Shown here in pieces: positions 14,100 through 17,086 of a stretch of DNA of 17,086 nt. A model generated the notes under the pieces. That model made no database searches and was not told the origin of the DNA. It saw only the letters and a list, made by a program, of their open reading frames with translations. The DNA is taken from contig PYCK01000196.1 of assembly GCA_009649835.1 (NCBI GenBank), forward strand, positions 1 to 17,086, in the 5' to 3' direction. The DNA is from Candidatus Methanocomedens sp. (GTDB taxonomy: Archaea; Halobacteriota; Methanosarcinia; Methanosarcinales; Methanocomedenaceae). Each line of letters starts with the position of its first letter. Position 1 is the stretch's first letter. The position numbers were made by a program, and so were the translations under genes.

Positions 14100-14348
14100 A
14101 TGGTACACCCAACCGCAGCAGAGCTGCAGGGTTTAACGATTAAGATTAATGTCTTGAACGAGACATTTAATGTGGGCAAGGAGTTCATCAGTGAATATGT
14201 CCGGGCTACGATTTGCTTGAGAAAACAAAGGTTAGAGGTCTATTATAGAGCACAAGATCAGGATGTTGCTGTGCTGATAAAAGAATTTGAGTATAATGTG
14301 AATGAAGAGATTAGGCCGATTCGAGATGACATTTGGAAGGTTTGTTGA
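14100..14348 (+). CDS. 82-residue orphan protein, possibly a transposase C-terminal fragment
   Basis: The frame runs from ATG 14100 to TGA. It predicts a mainly beta-strand and polar protein without membrane spans: GLTIKINVLNETFNVG, then LRKQRLEVYYRAQDQD, then a tail ending RPIRDDIWKV. The run of short strands with a tyrosine-rich centre recalls the small C-terminal barrel of DDE integrase-like transposases. No catalytic domain lies upstream in any frame, so it would be a leftover, or an independent small gene. A stop codon at 14076 closes the frame upstream. The operator at 14034-14050 and a TATA-like sequence sit in the right place to drive it, which argues for a living gene. No family is assigned with confidence. 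Confidence 0.45.
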   Translation: MVHPTAAELQGLTIKINVLNETFNVGKEFISEYVRATICLRKQRLEVYYRAQDQDVAVLIKEFEYNVNEEIRPIRDDIWKVC

Positions 14349-14562
14349 TTTGTTGAAGATGTATTGACACATTTAAGGTAGTTATTTATAGGGAATAAAA
14401 GAATAATTTAGGTGAGAAACTGACGAAGATAGGGTATAAAACCCAAAAATCCGGTAAACAATCCAAATCTGAACAATCTCATGAGTTTCTGTGTCTGTGT
14501 GCCAATGATCACTATAAACTGTGGCGCACATTATGAGGTCACATTCGTGCAATGGAGAGGGC

Positions 14563-16122
14563 ATGTATGAAGTTAGCGAGAATAATATGACACAAGATGT
14601 TGATTCGTACTTCAAGTCGGCGTTCCATCAGATAAGGTCTGCTCCGGGGCTTATAATCCCGTCACTCATCTCCAGTGCGCTCTCTTCCGCGGTTGGGTGG
14701 GCGATTATACTTACTGTTCTGGTACTCTCGTTACCCCTTCTGGCAGAGGTTGCACCAATTGTAGAGCAAAACCAGGATTTGATCTCTGAAATCATCGGGG
14801 AGGAGCATCTCGAGGACGATATCGATCCAAAGATAGAAGAGTTGGTAGAAGAGTTTTCAGGTCTGGTTCCGGTGATGATCGGCTTATTCATCATGTTCTT
14901 GATTGTATTATGCGTGATAGGGATCATCTATTTTGCTTTGTACGCATGGGTTTATGCAGGAACTATCGGATATCTCTGGCAGGGGATCACGACCACAACG
15001 GATTTTAGGAATTTTTTATATTATGCTAAAAAATATTCATTTCGGATTATGGGTTTATGGATATTGGTGTATATATTTTCCATCGTATTGTTTTTGGTGC
15101 CATTTTTCATTCTGGTATTCGTCCCTTCGCCAGCCAACATTGCAATATTCGTCCTCTCGATCATACTGTGCATCATCCTGTGGCTCGTGGTTATGGTATT
15201 ACTGTTTTTTGCTGAAGAATGTATCGTGATAGAAGGTATGGGTGTAATAGGCTCGGTTAAACGGAGCAAAGATATAGTTACTGGAAACATCGGGTCTGTC
15301 TTGATTTTTATCCTTATCCTTATCGTTGCCTTCATAGCGTTTTTTGTCATAGAGAGTATTTTTGAAGTTATTGCACTTTTATTCAATTCCAGTCTTACGC
15401 CTTTCTTTATGTTGTTCATTATAGTTATTCTGGTTCCATGGATACAGCTATCCAAGTTAAATTTCTTCCTCGATAGAACCGGAGTAGAAGTCAAGGAGAT
15501 GGACAAAGAGATCGAGATTATCAAGACTGTGAGGGAATTCATAGCAAGATCGCCATATATTTTGATTGATTTTATCAGGAAGAATAAAGTGTATCTTCTG
15601 GCAGCGCTTTCTGTTTACGGGATCGGTATCGGTATAGGGTATTATATAGGGCATTCGTTCTTTTTTTTAAGCGAGGAAACCATAATGGTTTTATCAGAGG
15701 GTTGGGAAGAGCAAAGATGGCTTGGCCCATACATCTCAATGCCCTTGATCGATACAATATATTATTTTTCAAATAATATCGGTGTATCGATGAACCTCGG
15801 GTTAAGTGGCATCTTCCTTGGAGTGCCCACCATAGCAGGCGGAATAGTCAATGCAGCCATAATCGGGATGTTTTACGGGATAGTCCCGGCAGAAACTGCA
15901 ACAGCGTTTATTGCAGTGCACGGCATCCCTGAATGCATGGCGCTCGTGATCGCCACAGCCGCCGGCATAAAGCTGGGCGTGAAAATTATGGGGAGTCCGG
16001 AGAACGGAGATGAGGCTCTCATGGAAACACTTGAGGTCGTGCTGGCTACATCGCTATTGCTATGCATAGCCGCGTTTTTGGAGGCGTTTGTCACCCCGAT
16101 AGTGATTTCACTGATGTTTTGA
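14563..16122 (+). CDS. multipass membrane protein with C-terminal SpoIIM-like domain
   Basis: About 519 residues from ATG 14563. The N-terminal half (to about 310) has roughly six hydrophobic spans with an acidic loop after the first (EEHLEDDIDPKIEELVEEF). It resembles archaeal membrane modules of unknown role. The C-terminal 190 residues match the SpoIIM/DUF95 family: NKVYLLAALSVYGIGIGIGY, then NLGLSGIFLGVPTIAGG, then AVHGIPECMALVIATAAG. In sporulating bacteria SpoIIM acts in engulfment, but archaeal members have no known role. The frame opens at GTG 14521; a TATA-like CTATAAAC at 14512-14519 would start transcription near 14540, so ATG 14563 (after GGAGAGG at 14554-14560) or ATG 14587 is preferred. 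It follows the small gene by 200 bases and probably has its own promoter. Confidence 0.85.
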   Translation: MYEVSENNMTQDVDSYFKSAFHQIRSAPGLIIPSLISSALSSAVGWAIILTVLVLSLPLLAEVAPIVEQNQDLISEIIGEEHLEDDIDPKIEELVEEFSGLVPVMIGLFIMFLIVLCVIGIIYFALYAWVYAGTIGYLWQGITTTTDFRNFLYYAKKYSFRIMGLWILVYIFSIVLFLVPFFILVFVPSPANIAIFVLSIILCIILWLVVMVLLFFAEECIVIEGMGVIGSVKRSKDIVTGNIGSVLIFILILIVAFIAFFVIESIFEVIALLFNSSLTPFFMLFIIVILVPWIQLSKLNFFLDRTGVEVKEMDKEIEIIKTVREFIARSPYILIDFIRKNKVYLLAALSVYGIGIGIGYYIGHSFFFLSEETIMVLSEGWEEQRWLGPYISMPLIDTIYYFSNNIGVSMNLGLSGIFLGVPTIAGGIVNAAIIGMFYGIVPAETATAFIAVHGIPECMALVIATAAGIKLGVKIMGSPENGDEALMETLEVVLATSLLLCIAAFLEAFVTPIVISLMF

Positions 16123-16332
16123 AGCGGACGAAACGTATGGGATCAGCATCTACGGTCATCACCGGGCACGGTATTGTCTTGTGACCTTATCAGGAGTTCT
16201 TGCGATCTGTGTTCTGCTGAACAGCGCCGTAGGCAGCAGTACCGCAGTCGTCAACCGCTTTCATAAATGATTGGGTCAAAGGGCACGATCTCAAAAACCA
16301 GTTATTTCAATAGGGATATCAAAAATATCATG
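16123..16332. other. intergenic region with possible gene remnant
   Basis: From 16121 a plus-strand frame without a good start runs to TGA at 16268-16270. It reads YGISIYGHHRARYCLVTLSG and then a hydrophobic stretch resembling a signal peptide. The only usable start is GTG 16181, leaving 29 residues. It may be a decayed gene end or chance. The remainder before the phosphodiesterase gene shows nothing clear. Confidence 0.3.
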
Positions 16333-16884
16333 CTATGTAGTATATTTCTTACCCAGCGACCGTGCAAACTCCATGCTGCCGCAGACCTTCCCCTGGAAAT
16401 TAACAATGGCAGCCGAAACCTCCCCGTCCTCAACCACCAGCTCGGCCGCACTGGGTTCGGACTGCCTGGGCGAAGTGGGGCTGCCCGGGCACAATAGGGT
16501 GATATCCCCGCATTTGTGCAGCCGGGGCCTGTGGATGTGCCCGAAGACCAGCAGGTCAACTTCCAGTTCCCTGGCAAAATAACCCAGTCCCGTCATATCA
16601 ACTACCGAGAGCTGGCCGCGGTGTGTCACACCGATACGGACGCCTTCGGCCTCGAAGGTGGTATGCTCTGGCAGTAGCTGCCTGATTTTTTGAGAGTCTG
16701 TGTTGCCTGCCACACCCACCAGGTTGTTGATATCCTGCAATTCATTATAACACTGCAAGGACACGAAATCCCCTGCATGGATTATCATATCAGAAGAGGC
16801 CAGCATGTCCAGTAGGGGCTGGGGTAGTATTTCAATAGGCTGGCCTGGCCTTAAATGGGTGTCAGAGATAACAGTTATTTTCAT
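16333..16884 (-). CDS. YfcE/MJ0936-type metallophosphoesterase
   Basis: A 183-residue calcineurin-like phosphodiesterase. The metal-binding residues are in order: D8 and H10 in VISDTHL, D39 in HAGDF, N61 in GNTD, H88 in GVTHRG, and H116 and H118 in GHIHRP. The closing GSPTSPR turn is also conserved. The M. jannaschii homologue MJ0936 and E. coli YfcE hydrolyse phosphodiesters in vitro; physiological substrates are unknown. The open frame can be extended to 16923, but MKITVISDTHL is the standard N-terminus, so ATG 16884 is chosen. No Shine-Dalgarno is seen; a TATTAT element (minus strand, about 16910-16915) lies 28 bases upstream, fitting a leaderless message. It is convergent with the SpoIIM-like gene. 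Confidence 0.93.
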   Translation of the reverse strand: MKITVISDTHLRPGQPIEILPQPLLDMLASSDMIIHAGDFVSLQCYNELQDINNLVGVAGNTDSQKIRQLLPEHTTFEAEGVRIGVTHRGQLSVVDMTGLGYFARELEVDLLVFGHIHRPRLHKCGDITLLCPGSPTSPRQSEPSAAELVVEDGEVSAAIVNFQGKVCGSMEFARSLGKKYTT

Positions 16885-17086
16885 GAATGGATAATTCACA
16901 TGCAATTTGATAATACTTACCACAGGAGAATATCTGCTGGAGAAGGGATATGAACAGGGGATGGAAACACTCGCATCAGGTGGGCCAATCTTTTGTAATC
17001 TGGTCGTTTAAAGAAAAAAATATTGTCAAATTTAATATACCTCTACAATTAAAACGATAGGCTACTTCAAGCATCAGAAGTTGCAC

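Noticed and set aside
15021..15542. 173-codon minus frame inside the SpoIIM-like gene
   Set aside because: It is the antisense shadow of hydrophobic codons, rich in Ile, Thr, Asn and Met, with no domain.
16885..16923. 13-residue extension of the phosphodiesterase
   Set aside because: The family N-terminus MKITVISDTHL starts at 16884 and the extension covers the presumed promoter.
16905..17060. Two short plus frames at the right edge, one beginning at ATG 16950 after GGAGAAGGG (36 residues)
   Set aside because: Too short, with no recognisable features; the ribosome-binding-site match alone is not enough. Nothing else is visible in 16885-17086.

Overview
The window looks like chromosomal DNA of a euryarchaeon related to the Methanosarcinales (methanogens or ANME-2-type methanotrophs). 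The reasons are: archaeal information-processing genes (L10e, aIF2 beta with a fused TRAM domain, exosome Csl4, RNA polymerase subunit L); an intron-containing tRNA-Trp whose intron carries a box C/D guide, as known from haloarchaea; TATA-box promoters placed for leaderless transcripts; and V4R and DUF99 proteins typical of methanogens. The taxonomic call is inference; no marker for a named species was recognised.

Layout. 1-3600: a class V aminotransferase (minus) diverges from prephenate dehydratase pheA (plus), followed by a protein with two V4R-like modules. 3600-6700: uvrC (repair), ribosomal protein L10e and aIF2 beta, all on plus. 6690-7070: an RNA locus, with a tandemly repeated hairpin element whose 5' part copies the start of tRNA-Trp, then tRNA-Trp itself. 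Its 115-nt intron has boxes C, D', C' and D, and its two guide stretches fit positions 39 and 34 of the same tRNA by the N+5 rule. 7150-8560: a convergent DUF4143-type ATPase behind a perfect 26-bp palindrome and 33-bp tandem repeats. 8729-12409: a tightly spaced plus-strand run of small membrane protein, AAA+ ATPase, METTL5-like methyltransferase, csl4, rpoL and DUF99, probably one or two operons for RNA processing and translation. 12413-13710: a 14-nt triple repeat, then a Dph6-like ATP-PP-loop ligase and a NYN/LabA-like predicted nuclease on minus. 13711-16332: a more accessory-looking stretch with two related palindromic operators, a small orphan gene (perhaps a transposase tail), a multipass membrane protein ending in a SpoIIM domain, and a possible gene remnant. 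16333-16884: a YfcE/MJ0936-type phosphodiesterase on minus.

Most of the window is ordinary archaeal housekeeping. The signals most worth following are the self-targeting guide RNA in the tRNA-Trp intron, the duplicated tRNA-like structured element just upstream of it, the pair of co-varying operators at 13935 and 14034, and the palindrome plus tandem repeats in front of the DUF4143 ATPase. I found no CRISPR array, intact insertion sequence, rRNA or clear defence system.
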